A DNA stretch of 64,000 bases from Aliivibrio fischeri ATCC 7744 = JCM 18803 = DSM 507 (GTDB taxonomy: Bacteria > Pseudomonadota > Gammaproteobacteria > Enterobacterales > Vibrionaceae). Below are positions 39,278-47,418 of this stretch, in pieces. The position numbers and the translations under genes are program-made. The notes under the pieces are model-generated. The model saw only the letters and a list, made by a program, of their open reading frames with translations, was not told where the DNA came from and did no database searches. Location of the stretch: positions 2,666,001 to 2,730,000 of the forward strand of contig NZ_CP092712.1 in NCBI RefSeq assembly GCF_023983475.1. The letters run 5' to 3'. The first letter of the stretch is position 1, and the number at the start of each line of letters is the position of its first letter.

Positions 39278-40795
39278 TTATTTAATTAACTCAATATCAC
39301 CCGGTTTCCAAGAGTGATCATACCAAGCCTCTTGCGGTCCGTATAAACGTAAAATAGTAAACCACCCTTTACCCGGAACGGTTTCGACCCAGTTAGCTTC
39401 TTTGCCTTTTGGTGCTTTAGGTCCAAAATAAATATCAACTGAACCATCTTTATTTTCAATTAACTTATCACGTTGATTATTTTTACTTGGTAACGCTTGA
39501 CCTGTTTGTAGTTCAGAGCGTGTTTGCGGATCATAAGCCACCACTGACCAAAAGTTTTTTGCTGGTACATTCGCAGGTATATTCAACTTATAATTTTTAC
39601 CACCATCAAGATAATCTCCACCTTTCGATTTATCTACAATGGCATATTGGGAACCTTTATCGATGAGTTTCAGAGCCATTGCTGGCGTATTTACTGTCGC
39701 CATGTAGAAGAAATAGGTACGCGCATCCAGATTACGTCCCCCTTCTCCTTTATCGACTAACCACTGATAATCCTTTCCAATAAATGCGGTTTTCCATAAA
39801 CGATCCGAGTAGATATAAGCCCCTTTATCGCGAGGTTGGAATATCAAAGCTCTTGCCGTTGCATTACCAATCGCTACGCCGTCTTTTAAGATCTTTTGCA
39901 TACGAGCATCAGGTGCAAAAGGCTTTCCTTTTTGCAGACCGATACTCGACATTAAACCGCGCATTTCAGGGTCAATAAATGAAATTGGTTCTTTATCTAA
40001 CACAACTTTTAGCTCATCGAAAAAATGCTCATTATTCGCATGAATAGTATTAAACTCTTTTTCACTTCCTGAGATAAATTCCATTTTAGGAGGTTGATTC
40101 TTCTGCGCTAACGGGTAAATTTTTAGCTCATTTTTATATGCATTGACTGCCGCATCTGTTTTACCGTCTTTTAAAAACCCACGAGCAATAAACCAGTTAA
40201 CATAACTTGTTGATTGGGAAACAAAGTAACCCTCTGGAACCTCTCCGTCATAACCTGGAGGAAGAATTAAATATTTCCCGCCTTTACCTTTATCAGGACC
40301 AACAATACCTAAGTCAGTAACAAATCTGAAAAAAGCGTCATTGACCGTTGTTGGCCCCATGCCCGCAGGAACTTCAATAACCGTAGGGCCATCACGTTCA
40401 AGATCTAAAAATGCAGAAGCATAAACGGTATCGGTATTCCCGGTTAAAAACAGCGGGTTCGAATCCATTAATTTATCAAACACTACCACTTGGTTTGATT
40501 TACTCACTCCAATGCTTTCATGCCCCATTCTTAATGCTTCTAATGATGCCATTGGGATTGCATTCAAAAAAACTTCTGTTGAACGGATGGTATCTAAATT
40601 ATCGTAAAGCTTTTGAGTGGTTTCTATTGTTGGTGCACCATCAGTAAAATTCAGCTCTCCAATACTCGTACTTACGGCATCCGGAGTCATGATGCTTGTT
40701 GGTATATCTGTATTGTACTTATCAGTCGCAAACGCTTGTGCCGTAAAAGCCAATGCAGTTAATGCTACCAACGTTTTCAATTTTGATTTGATCAT
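39278..40795 (-). CDS. exported DUF1254/DUF1214 protein
   Basis: A signal peptide (about 1-23, ending AQAFA) precedes a DUF1254 domain (about 60-190) and a C-terminal DUF1214 domain (about 380-490; YKLNIPANVPAKNFWSVVAYD and GWFTILRLYGP). These are widespread periplasmic proteins of unknown function. The length is 505 residues. It stands alone, with its own terminator, convergent with a LysR regulator. Confidence 0.85.
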   Translation of the reverse strand: MIKSKLKTLVALTALAFTAQAFATDKYNTDIPTSIMTPDAVSTSIGELNFTDGAPTIETTQKLYDNLDTIRSTEVFLNAIPMASLEALRMGHESIGVSKSNQVVVFDKLMDSNPLFLTGNTDTVYASAFLDLERDGPTVIEVPAGMGPTTVNDAFFRFVTDLGIVGPDKGKGGKYLILPPGYDGEVPEGYFVSQSTSYVNWFIARGFLKDGKTDAAVNAYKNELKIYPLAQKNQPPKMEFISGSEKEFNTIHANNEHFFDELKVVLDKEPISFIDPEMRGLMSSIGLQKGKPFAPDARMQKILKDGVAIGNATARALIFQPRDKGAYIYSDRLWKTAFIGKDYQWLVDKGEGGRNLDARTYFFYMATVNTPAMALKLIDKGSQYAIVDKSKGGDYLDGGKNYKLNIPANVPAKNFWSVVAYDPQTRSELQTGQALPSKNNQRDKLIENKDGSVDIYFGPKAPKGKEANWVETVPGKGWFTILRLYGPQEAWYDHSWKPGDIELIK

Positions 40796-41360
40796 CTTTT
40801 CACCTTCATGGTTAGTGTTGATGGTTTAACTATAGGTTTATCCATAATTTATTTCTGATATTCACCAAGCTCAAATTTAAGCTTTGTGATTTATTTTTGT
40901 TCTATATTCCCATCCCATTTTCTGTTGCTAGGCCACCAGTAAAACCAAGCCATAAGCGTTTTCTGCAAGATACTGTCCCATATAGAACTTTCCATCGATA
41001 GTGCCATAAAAATCAACAGCAGAAGAAATAAAAGAAATACTTATTTCTATTGAGATAAGTATTGGTAATAAACAGATTAAAAACAAATAAATGGATTAGA
41101 AACGCGCTATTTCATTAAGAATTGTAAACTAGTTCAAACTTATGCATTACTCGCCAGACCATTCATTTACTCACACTCATTTATTACCCATACGTAAAAG
41201 TGATTTTCATTTATTAGCTATTATCACGAATTAAGAAATAAATATAATAGCCGCATTGAAACTCAGCACACACTGTTGCGCTCTGTAATGAAGATTATTC
41301 TTTGGTTTATTCTCGAGTGATTTAACTCCTCTCTAAGCCAAAATACTATGAGAAAATGCT
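40796..41360. other. 565-bp intergenic region without a clear gene
   Basis: AT-rich DNA separating two divergent genes. It holds a hairpin AATACTTAT/ATAAGTATT (41036-41063) and a 38-codon minus-strand ORF (40891-41007; MALSMESSIWDSILQ, then Trp-rich) that lacks a ribosome site and may be a gene remnant. No promoter could be assigned with confidence. Confidence 0.4.
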
Positions 41361-42587
41361 ATGTCCCGAATCATTGTTGTAGGCGGTGGCGCTGCTGGTC
41401 TAGAGCTATCGACCTTATTAACTAAATCAACCCGTAAAGAAGATGAAATCATTCTGGTTGAACCAGAAACACATCATTATTGGAAACCTCGTTTGCACGA
41501 AATCGCAGCTGGCACATTTGATAGTGATTTAGATTCGGTTTGTTATTTCACTCACGGGGCTCATCACGGTTACCAACATTATCAAGGTGCGATGACGGGA
41601 ATCGACCGTGAAAACCAAACCTTACTAGTTCGTCGTCCAGATGGCACAGAATCAGGCTTAAGTTATGATTATCTTGTGGTTGCCATTGGCGCAATAAGTA
41701 ATGATTTTAATACCTTAGGAGCTCAAGAGCATTGCCTATTTTTAGGTTCAGCAGGTCAAGCACGCCAAGCGTGGAATCAAATTAGTCAAATCTTACGTGA
41801 AGGAAAAAGCAGCACAATAAACATTGTAGGAGCGGGTGCTACTGGTGTTGAGTTAGCGGCTGAATTAGCTCGAGTAAGTAAAAAATTAAAACGCTATAAC
41901 GCTTCATCTTTAAGTATTAATTTGATTGAAGCGGCGCATCGAGTCTTACCTAACAGCCCACAAAAAATGTCTGATAAGGTATTAAAAGAGCTAGAAAAAA
42001 GTGGCGTAAATGTATTACTAGAAACTCGCATTAGTGAAGTAACAGTAAATGGCATGCGAACGGATGTTGATAAATTTCTTGGTGCTGATATCCAATTTTG
42101 GGCGGCGGGTGTAAAAGCGCCAGATTGGCTAAACGGTATTGGGGACTTAAGCTACAACCGTATGAACCAAATTAACGTGAACCAAAATCTGAGCTCAACC
42201 GAAGATCCTCGTATCTTTGCTATTGGTGATTGCGCTGCAATTCCACAACCTGATGGTTCTTTTGTTCCACCAAAAGCTCAAGCCGCTAACCGTGCAGCGG
42301 TTCACTTAGCTAAAAGCTTAGGTCGTTATTTACGTGGGAAAGAGCTAACAGATTTTATCTTCCAAGACAGTGGAATGGTGGTTGCTGTTGGTCATCACTT
42401 TGCCGTTGGTACTTTTGCTCCGGGGACACGTTTAGAAGGAAAATTAGTGTTACAAGGTCGATTAATTCGCCGTTTATACGACACGATTTTCCGCCTACAC
42501 CAACGCACAGTGACAGGAATGTTTACCGTCTCTCGCTTAATGATCACTAAGCGCTTAAAGGCCTTCTTTAAACCGGCAGGAATTTAA
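41361..42587 (+). CDS. type II NADH dehydrogenase-like FAD/NAD(P) oxidoreductase
   Basis: A single-subunit, non-proton-pumping quinone reductase-like flavoprotein. FAD motif VVGGGAAGLELS is at the N-terminus, NAD motif VGAGATGVELAAE is near residue 158, and IFAIGDCAA is the second FAD contact. The C-terminus is basic and amphipathic (RLMITKRLKAFFKPAG), suited to membrane attachment. The 408 residues are near E. coli Ndh (434). It is convergent with glmS in the ancestral order, before insertion of the Tn7-like element. Confidence 0.87.
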   Translation: MSRIIVVGGGAAGLELSTLLTKSTRKEDEIILVEPETHHYWKPRLHEIAAGTFDSDLDSVCYFTHGAHHGYQHYQGAMTGIDRENQTLLVRRPDGTESGLSYDYLVVAIGAISNDFNTLGAQEHCLFLGSAGQARQAWNQISQILREGKSSTINIVGAGATGVELAAELARVSKKLKRYNASSLSINLIEAAHRVLPNSPQKMSDKVLKELEKSGVNVLLETRISEVTVNGMRTDVDKFLGADIQFWAAGVKAPDWLNGIGDLSYNRMNQINVNQNLSSTEDPRIFAIGDCAAIPQPDGSFVPPKAQAANRAAVHLAKSLGRYLRGKELTDFIFQDSGMVVAVGHHFAVGTFAPGTRLEGKLVLQGRLIRRLYDTIFRLHQRTVTGMFTVSRLMITKRLKAFFKPAGI

Positions 42588-42611
42588 CTTAGCGGCTATA
42601 AAGAGATAAAT

Positions 42612-42646
42612 AAAAAACGGCAACCTTATTTTAGGTTGCCGTTTTT
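42612..42646. terminator. bidirectional terminator after the NADH dehydrogenase gene
   Basis: The 13-14-bp stem AAAAACGGCAACCT/AGGTTGCCGTTTTT has T-runs on both strands. Before the insertion it would have lain about 30 bp beyond the glmS stop, so it was probably also the original glmS terminator. The left end of the Tn7-like element begins 6 bp beyond it. Confidence 0.9.
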
Positions 42647-42651
42647 GTTCC

Positions 42652-42786
42652 TGTCTGAGGACATTAAAGTTTGATCGTAAATGTGCAAAGTTGACACGAT
42701 AATAAGTGGTTAATGAAGAAAAGTTTGATCATTTTTACACTCGAATTCTACTCATGGAGTCTAGAAAGCGACAATAAAGATTGATC
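42652..42786 (+). repeat. left-end TnsB-type binding repeats
   Basis: Three direct repeats of AAAG(T/A)TTGATC occur at 42666-42676, 42720-42730 and 42776-42786, spaced 54 and 56 bp. The first and third are preceded by ACATT or ACAAT. Three spaced sites at the left end is the Tn7 pattern. Confidence 0.8.
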
Positions 42787-42811
42787 GATTCTAGCAGAGC
42801 TCTTACCAAAC

Positions 42812-42835
42812 CATTTAGCTCCGAAGAGCTAAATG
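42812..42835. terminator. hairpin downstream of the cargo operon
   Basis: The perfect 10-bp stem CATTTAGCTC/GAGCTAAATG closes a CGAA loop 29 bp past the last cargo gene. It lacks a clear T-tail, so it may be a weak terminator or a 3'-end stabiliser. Confidence 0.5.
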
Positions 42836-42863
42836 TACGGTTCTGATTCATTCGTTCATTTCA

Positions 42864-43421
42864 TTAAATAGGTTCGCAGGTACTTCCTGACTTTTTGTAA
42901 CCTCGGTCACAATTCCAACCACTCCCATAAACATCAATGTGTGCATTTGCTGGAACATTGACCTTTAGACATTGTGAACCTGATTTCCTGTAACCTCGGT
43001 CACAGTCCCAACCACTCCCATAAACATCAATGTGTGCATTTGCTGGGACATTAACCTTCAGACACTGTGACCCTGATTTCCTATAACCTCGGTCACAATC
43101 CCAACCACTCCCATAAACATCAATATGTGCATTTGCTGGGATATTAACCTTCAGACACTGTGACCCTGATTTCCTATAACCTCGGTCACAATCCCAACCA
43201 CTCCCATAAACATCAATGTGTGCATTTGCTGGGATATTAACCTTCAGACACTGTGACCCTGATTTCCTATAACCTCGGTCACAATCCCAACCACTCCCAT
43301 AAACATCAATGTGTGCATTTGCTGGGACATTGACCTTTAGACATTGTGAGCCTGATTTCCTGTAACCTCGGTCACAGTCCCAACCCGTTCCATAGATGTC
43401 AACATGAGCATTCTCGGGTAG
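42864..43421 (-). repeat. six tandem 93-bp coding repeats
   Basis: The 3' third of the preceding gene consists of six in-frame 93-bp units differing by only a few bases. The first (LPENAHVDIYGTGWDC) and last (GSGWNCDRGYKKSG) are the most diverged. This implies recent unit duplication or homogenisation and likely copy-number variation between strains. Confidence 0.92.
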
Positions 43422-44441
43422 ACCATTATTACTACGCTGATTAGGCTTAGAAGGTGTAAGTTGTGTATTTTTTTTGGCAACAGCTTGCCTCAACATTGAC
43501 ACAAGACTCTGATTGATAAGTCCATCTTGCTTAATGTTCATATAACGCTGAAAAGCCATTATTGCATTAGCAGTTCCCCTACCATAGTCACCATCAATAG
43601 GTCCTGGCTGATAACCTAAGCTTGTCAAAAGTTGTTGCACCTCTCTTGTTAAATGAGCGGGCGGTTTACGAGAGTTCTCTTTGGAAGAGTTGGCATTTTT
43701 CTTGAAGCGTTGATCTATTAGTTCTGCTTCTCGAGTTGCTTCTGAAACAATTATAGCCCTCGATTTTTCAACTTCCCGTTCAGCTCTTGATAGGTCTCCC
43801 TGGCGATAGCGATAATTACTACACCTACTATTATAATCATTAACAATTCGATTAAACTCATCTATACCTCCGTTTGTATTGAAGATATTTCTCATCGCTT
43901 CAATACGCATACTTTCGCGTGTGCACCAACTAATTTGTGAAACAGAAAGTATGTTATTTAAACCGACGGGTGGTTTGGTAAACTGAGGTTTAGGAATCTC
44001 ATTTGGCTTGATATTTTTTTCTACGTTAGACGAACTTCCTAATTGGGAAGTTGAAGGTGTCTGTACGTTGGCAGCCTTGGGGCTAACTGAACTATTACTT
44101 GTACTAGCTTTAGGCACAGAACTAGGGCTATCGTAATTCTGGCTTATCGCCATGAAAATACCGGCAATGAGTAGGAACCAAAATATATACCCCCAACTTA
44201 CACCCGATTGGTTAGATTTCTGTCGTTCATCTTGCACTGTTTCAACTGTGACTTCTGGTTCTGAGCCTGCACTTACAGTGTTTTCATGTTTTGAACTAAA
44301 CTTAGTTTCAGATGTGGATGCTATTATGGTATCAGTAGGGGTTTCAGACTGAAAATCAGATTCGACTGAGTCAGCTTTATCTTCATTCTTTGAGTGCAGC
44401 TGTGATAAACCACTAAACCCTTTGGGATTCTTATTACTCAT
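42864..44441 (-). CDS. membrane-anchored protein with peptidoglycan-binding domain and six Cys repeats
   Basis: Last gene of the cargo operon, 525 residues. A hydrophilic Ser/Thr/Glu-rich cytoplasmic segment (1-82) is followed by one membrane helix (about 83-101, WGYIFWFLLIAGIFMAIS) and a Ser/Pro linker. A helical region then carries two Cys (SWCTRESMR, NSRCSNYR), a peptidoglycan-binding domain follows (about 265-320; LGYQPGPIDGDYGRGT), and six 31-residue repeats fill 341-525. Each repeat has one WDCDRGYRKSG and one SQC, so one disulfide per repeat in the periplasm is likely. No enzyme domain is seen. It starts 4 bp after the previous gene. Role inferred: wall-attached outer part of the system. 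Confidence 0.85.
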   Translation of the reverse strand: MSNKNPKGFSGLSQLHSKNEDKADSVESDFQSETPTDTIIASTSETKFSSKHENTVSAGSEPEVTVETVQDERQKSNQSGVSWGYIFWFLLIAGIFMAISQNYDSPSSVPKASTSNSSVSPKAANVQTPSTSQLGSSSNVEKNIKPNEIPKPQFTKPPVGLNNILSVSQISWCTRESMRIEAMRNIFNTNGGIDEFNRIVNDYNSRCSNYRYRQGDLSRAEREVEKSRAIIVSEATREAELIDQRFKKNANSSKENSRKPPAHLTREVQQLLTSLGYQPGPIDGDYGRGTANAIMAFQRYMNIKQDGLINQSLVSMLRQAVAKKNTQLTPSKPNQRSNNGLPENAHVDIYGTGWDCDRGYRKSGSQCLKVNVPANAHIDVYGSGWDCDRGYRKSGSQCLKVNIPANAHIDVYGSGWDCDRGYRKSGSQCLKVNIPANAHIDVYGSGWDCDRGYRKSGSQCLKVNVPANAHIDVYGSGWDCDRGYRKSGSQCLKVNVPANAHIDVYGSGWNCDRGYKKSGSTCEPI

Positions 44442-44445
44442 TAAA

Positions 44446-46077
44446 CTAATTTACCCCAAAGATTTCACTTAATCGAGAAGCTCTCTTATCCATCATAACG
44501 CTAACCAGTGTGCTAAACATATGGTAGTTCGTAGCACTGATATCTAAGCTTGCATTAACTTTACTATCTCCAACGAGACTGTATGTACATTGACCATTGT
44601 ATACGTTGGAAGATAAACGACTCCATGGCACTAAAACTGGCTCACTCGCTCGAAGAAACTTTTTCCGGTGTAAAACGAGCCCATCGTCTCGAACACCAAT
44701 ACCAGAAAAATGCTCCTTCGCTTTGCACACAACATCAATTGCAAAATTTATCATCAGCTTATAGCCAACACCCTTCCAAAACCTATCTAACAGGGCGCTA
44801 AAGTGTTCCTGTTTCTTTGTGGTTATTTTGTAAGTACGACTAACACCACCATATTCAAATATATAATCTGTCGTTAGGCTTCGGCTTATTACTTGGTAGC
44901 GATAAAAAGTAATATCTTCAAATCTAACAAAAGCCCTTTTCCAAGAAATACCCAACGCGCTAATCTTCAATTCATCTTTGAAAGCAAGACCTATCTCAGC
45001 GCTATAAGCCATCTCAAGCTCATATTTTACTTGTTCCCTAGCTTCATTTTCGGCTCTTTGCTGTCTTTCAAACTCAATATCTTTAATGTCGGCAATGTCT
45101 TTTTCCACACGCTCTGAAAAGCTAGTTACTTCTCCAAAAAGCTCAAGGCTAATCTCGCTTAGTTTTTTTGTTATGTCATCTTGAAGCATTTCATTGAACA
45201 TATACAAACTAAGATCGCGAACTTTGTACGCCAATTTTTTGCTCTCTTCATGCTCTAGCCCTTTCCCTTGGAAGCTCACTTGAATAGGTTGAGCTATTGT
45301 ATCCCAGCCTCTTAGGCTAGTTATTAGTTTCGATATAAGTTGGTCCAAATGGTCATTCGAGTACTGGCTAGTAGTAATTGTCATGATATTTTCAATCAAC
45401 GACTCAATAGATGCAGTTTCTTCAGCAAGAGCATGCTTTGTAGCCACCTCATAATAATCAACTAGATCTTGAATAAGTGTATAGCACTGCCTAACACCAC
45501 TCATTGAATTTTCATCAACAATATCAGTCACTAAAGATACCAACGTCTGACTATCTAACCTATCCAATGAGTCTTTAATAGACTGATTGAAGTAGTCCTT
45601 TCGCAGGTTAACTCCGTCCTCTAGCTGTGAAGCATCACTTAATAATGGGAAACCTGAGTACTTTCTCTCTTGATTAAGCAGAACCATGACTTCATCTAAA
45701 CAGAGGTATAAACCTTCAAAAAGGTCCGCTAACCTCAAAATTGAATCTTTGACAAGTTTGTGGCTTTCACCTTTGTAAAGGCTCAATGATGACGAAATTA
45801 AGTTCAACTGATCTAATGCGTGTAAATGTCTAAGATCAATAAGATCATTTAGTGATTTAATGGTAAGTTCTCGAAGAACAGTTGGCTCTGTCACTCCAAT
45901 CAACCAACCTAACTCTGACTGAACTCTCAAGCGAGGGGAAACTACTTCACTTAAAAGATCTCGATCTGAGTCATTAAACAAACTAAACTCTTCTTCTAGT
46001 TCTGAAAGTTCAGCTCTAGTATTACGTAATGTTGCGTTTAAGAGAAAGAATGGGTTTTCTTTAATATTCATAATCAC
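44446..46077 (-). CDS. cargo protein with helical N-terminus and C-terminal PH-like domains
   Basis: A 543-residue protein I do not recognise. The N-terminus (NPFFLLNATLRNTRAELSEL, then ELGWLIGVTEP) is a helical module whose NPF-x-LL opening recalls J-like domains, but it lacks the HPD tripeptide. The middle is helical, with a charged coiled coil at about 330-365. The C-terminus has two beta-rich segments (about 375-450, 465-540; SWKRAFVRFEDITFYRY, GVLHRKKF-like) that look like bacterial PH domains. Because it follows an Hsp70 and an AAA+ protein, a co-chaperone or adaptor role is inferred. Its ATG overlaps the AAA+ gene by 4 bp. Confidence 0.75.
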   Translation of the reverse strand: MIMNIKENPFFLLNATLRNTRAELSELEEEFSLFNDSDRDLLSEVVSPRLRVQSELGWLIGVTEPTVLRELTIKSLNDLIDLRHLHALDQLNLISSSLSLYKGESHKLVKDSILRLADLFEGLYLCLDEVMVLLNQERKYSGFPLLSDASQLEDGVNLRKDYFNQSIKDSLDRLDSQTLVSLVTDIVDENSMSGVRQCYTLIQDLVDYYEVATKHALAEETASIESLIENIMTITTSQYSNDHLDQLISKLITSLRGWDTIAQPIQVSFQGKGLEHEESKKLAYKVRDLSLYMFNEMLQDDITKKLSEISLELFGEVTSFSERVEKDIADIKDIEFERQQRAENEAREQVKYELEMAYSAEIGLAFKDELKISALGISWKRAFVRFEDITFYRYQVISRSLTTDYIFEYGGVSRTYKITTKKQEHFSALLDRFWKGVGYKLMINFAIDVVCKAKEHFSGIGVRDDGLVLHRKKFLRASEPVLVPWSRLSSNVYNGQCTYSLVGDSKVNASLDISATNYHMFSTLVSVMMDKRASRLSEIFGVN

Positions 46078-47417
46078 AGAAATCCGATTTTATTTTTATT
46101 AATTGAAGGTATCATCGGTAACAATTCAATCGCAGACATGAACTCATTGTGACCAAGTGTACTTATTCTGCCTTTTGCAGTTTTTCTAGCAGCCTCTTTC
46201 ACTACGAAGTCAATATCTGCCAACGTACGGCCAATCAAACTATCAATGACTTCATCTTTAATTGCTTCACTTTCAAGTGGTAACCCCCGCGTCAAAAAAT
46301 TTAATGAAGCTCTAATCTCGCTTTCATTTGGAATACCGATTTCTATCAGATAATTAAAACGGCCTTTACGCTTTAGCGCTGGATCAATATTTTCGATGAA
46401 ATTCGTCATTCCTATAATCAATACGCCAGCATTTATAGCTTCTGGTATCCACCTTAGAAACTCATTAACCTCTTCCAGTTTATGGTCTTTGGCTGTACTT
46501 CTATTTGATGTATAGGATTCCATTTCATCGATAAGAATAACGCTAGGCGCGCACCTAATTGCTTCATCAAATACTTCAGCAATCTTTTTGCTTGTTTCAT
46601 GAATGTAGGGACTTGCTACTGATGCAGAGTCCACCTTAAAAACTGGCCAGCCCAAGTGATTCACGATCTTTTCCGCAGCATAAGTTTTCCTGCATCCAGG
46701 TGGGCCATATAGGATAAAAGATGACGGTCCCTCAATACCCATTTTCCTATAAGAGTCACGGTTGTTTATTACATCAATTATGTACTCATTGACAAACTCT
46801 TCCAGCGACTCTCTGCCAAACAGTTCAAACTCGCACAAATACTTATTCACAGTTGGGTCTGACGGTTCTAACACATAGCTCACTCCAGCTAACTCAAAGC
46901 ACTCTTCAAGCTCAGCATCATTCAACGGAGTTAATTTGGATACTGCCTTAAAAGAACTGTCCTTAAGGTTCACACCATTTGTTAACCACAACTTATAAGA
47001 CAGCTCGTTGTCAAGATCATTTCCTAAATCTAAAGGTAGAAGCACTGAGTACTTTTCTACATAGAGACTATTTTTAGTGCTGCCTGGTTTTTCTTTCGAA
47101 TTTAAATAGGCATGAGTGAATGATAGAGCCTGCGAAAAATCAACTAACCCGAGACCAATATCAAAACTAGACACCGAAAAACAATCTTCTATTTCAAAAT
47201 AATAAAATTCTTCACTACCCAAATTGATGGAACTAAACAAACTTCTGGGTAAATAATCGTTTTTAACCCAGAAGCTGCATAGCTCCTGAGTTACGACGAT
47301 AATATTTTTCTTATTATCAAGTTTGTATATTGCAGCTGAGTCTACTAATAGTAACCGCTCAATAATCGCTTCACCAGAAGGTAACCTGTACCGCATTGGC
47401 AATAACACGCTGTTCAT
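46074..47417 (-). CDS. AAA+ ATPase with altered Walker A
   Basis: A unique N-terminal domain (about 1-200) precedes a classical AAA module. Walker A is GPPGCRKT (238-245), where Arg243 replaces the usual Gly. Walker B is SVILIDEMES (Asp297, Glu298), followed by a sensor-1 region LIIGMTNFIENIDPALK and the RKGRF second-region-of-homology arginines. The fold resembles p97/spastin-type remodelling ATPases. It begins 1 bp after the Hsp70 stop and overlaps the next gene by 4 bp. Its partner and substrate are unknown. Confidence 0.88.
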   Translation of the reverse strand: MNSVLLPMRYRLPSGEAIIERLLLVDSAAIYKLDNKKNIIVVTQELCSFWVKNDYLPRSLFSSINLGSEEFYYFEIEDCFSVSSFDIGLGLVDFSQALSFTHAYLNSKEKPGSTKNSLYVEKYSVLLPLDLGNDLDNELSYKLWLTNGVNLKDSSFKAVSKLTPLNDAELEECFELAGVSYVLEPSDPTVNKYLCEFELFGRESLEEFVNEYIIDVINNRDSYRKMGIEGPSSFILYGPPGCRKTYAAEKIVNHLGWPVFKVDSASVASPYIHETSKKIAEVFDEAIRCAPSVILIDEMESYTSNRSTAKDHKLEEVNEFLRWIPEAINAGVLIIGMTNFIENIDPALKRKGRFNYLIEIGIPNESEIRASLNFLTRGLPLESEAIKDEVIDSLIGRTLADIDFVVKEAARKTAKGRISTLGHNEFMSAIELLPMIPSINKNKIGFL

Positions 47418-47418
47418 C

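Noticed and set aside
40891-41007. 38-codon Trp-rich minus-strand ORF in the DUF1254-NADH dehydrogenase gap
   Set aside because: No ribosome site, and a second frame of the same stretch is equally open; kept only as a remark on the intergenic region.
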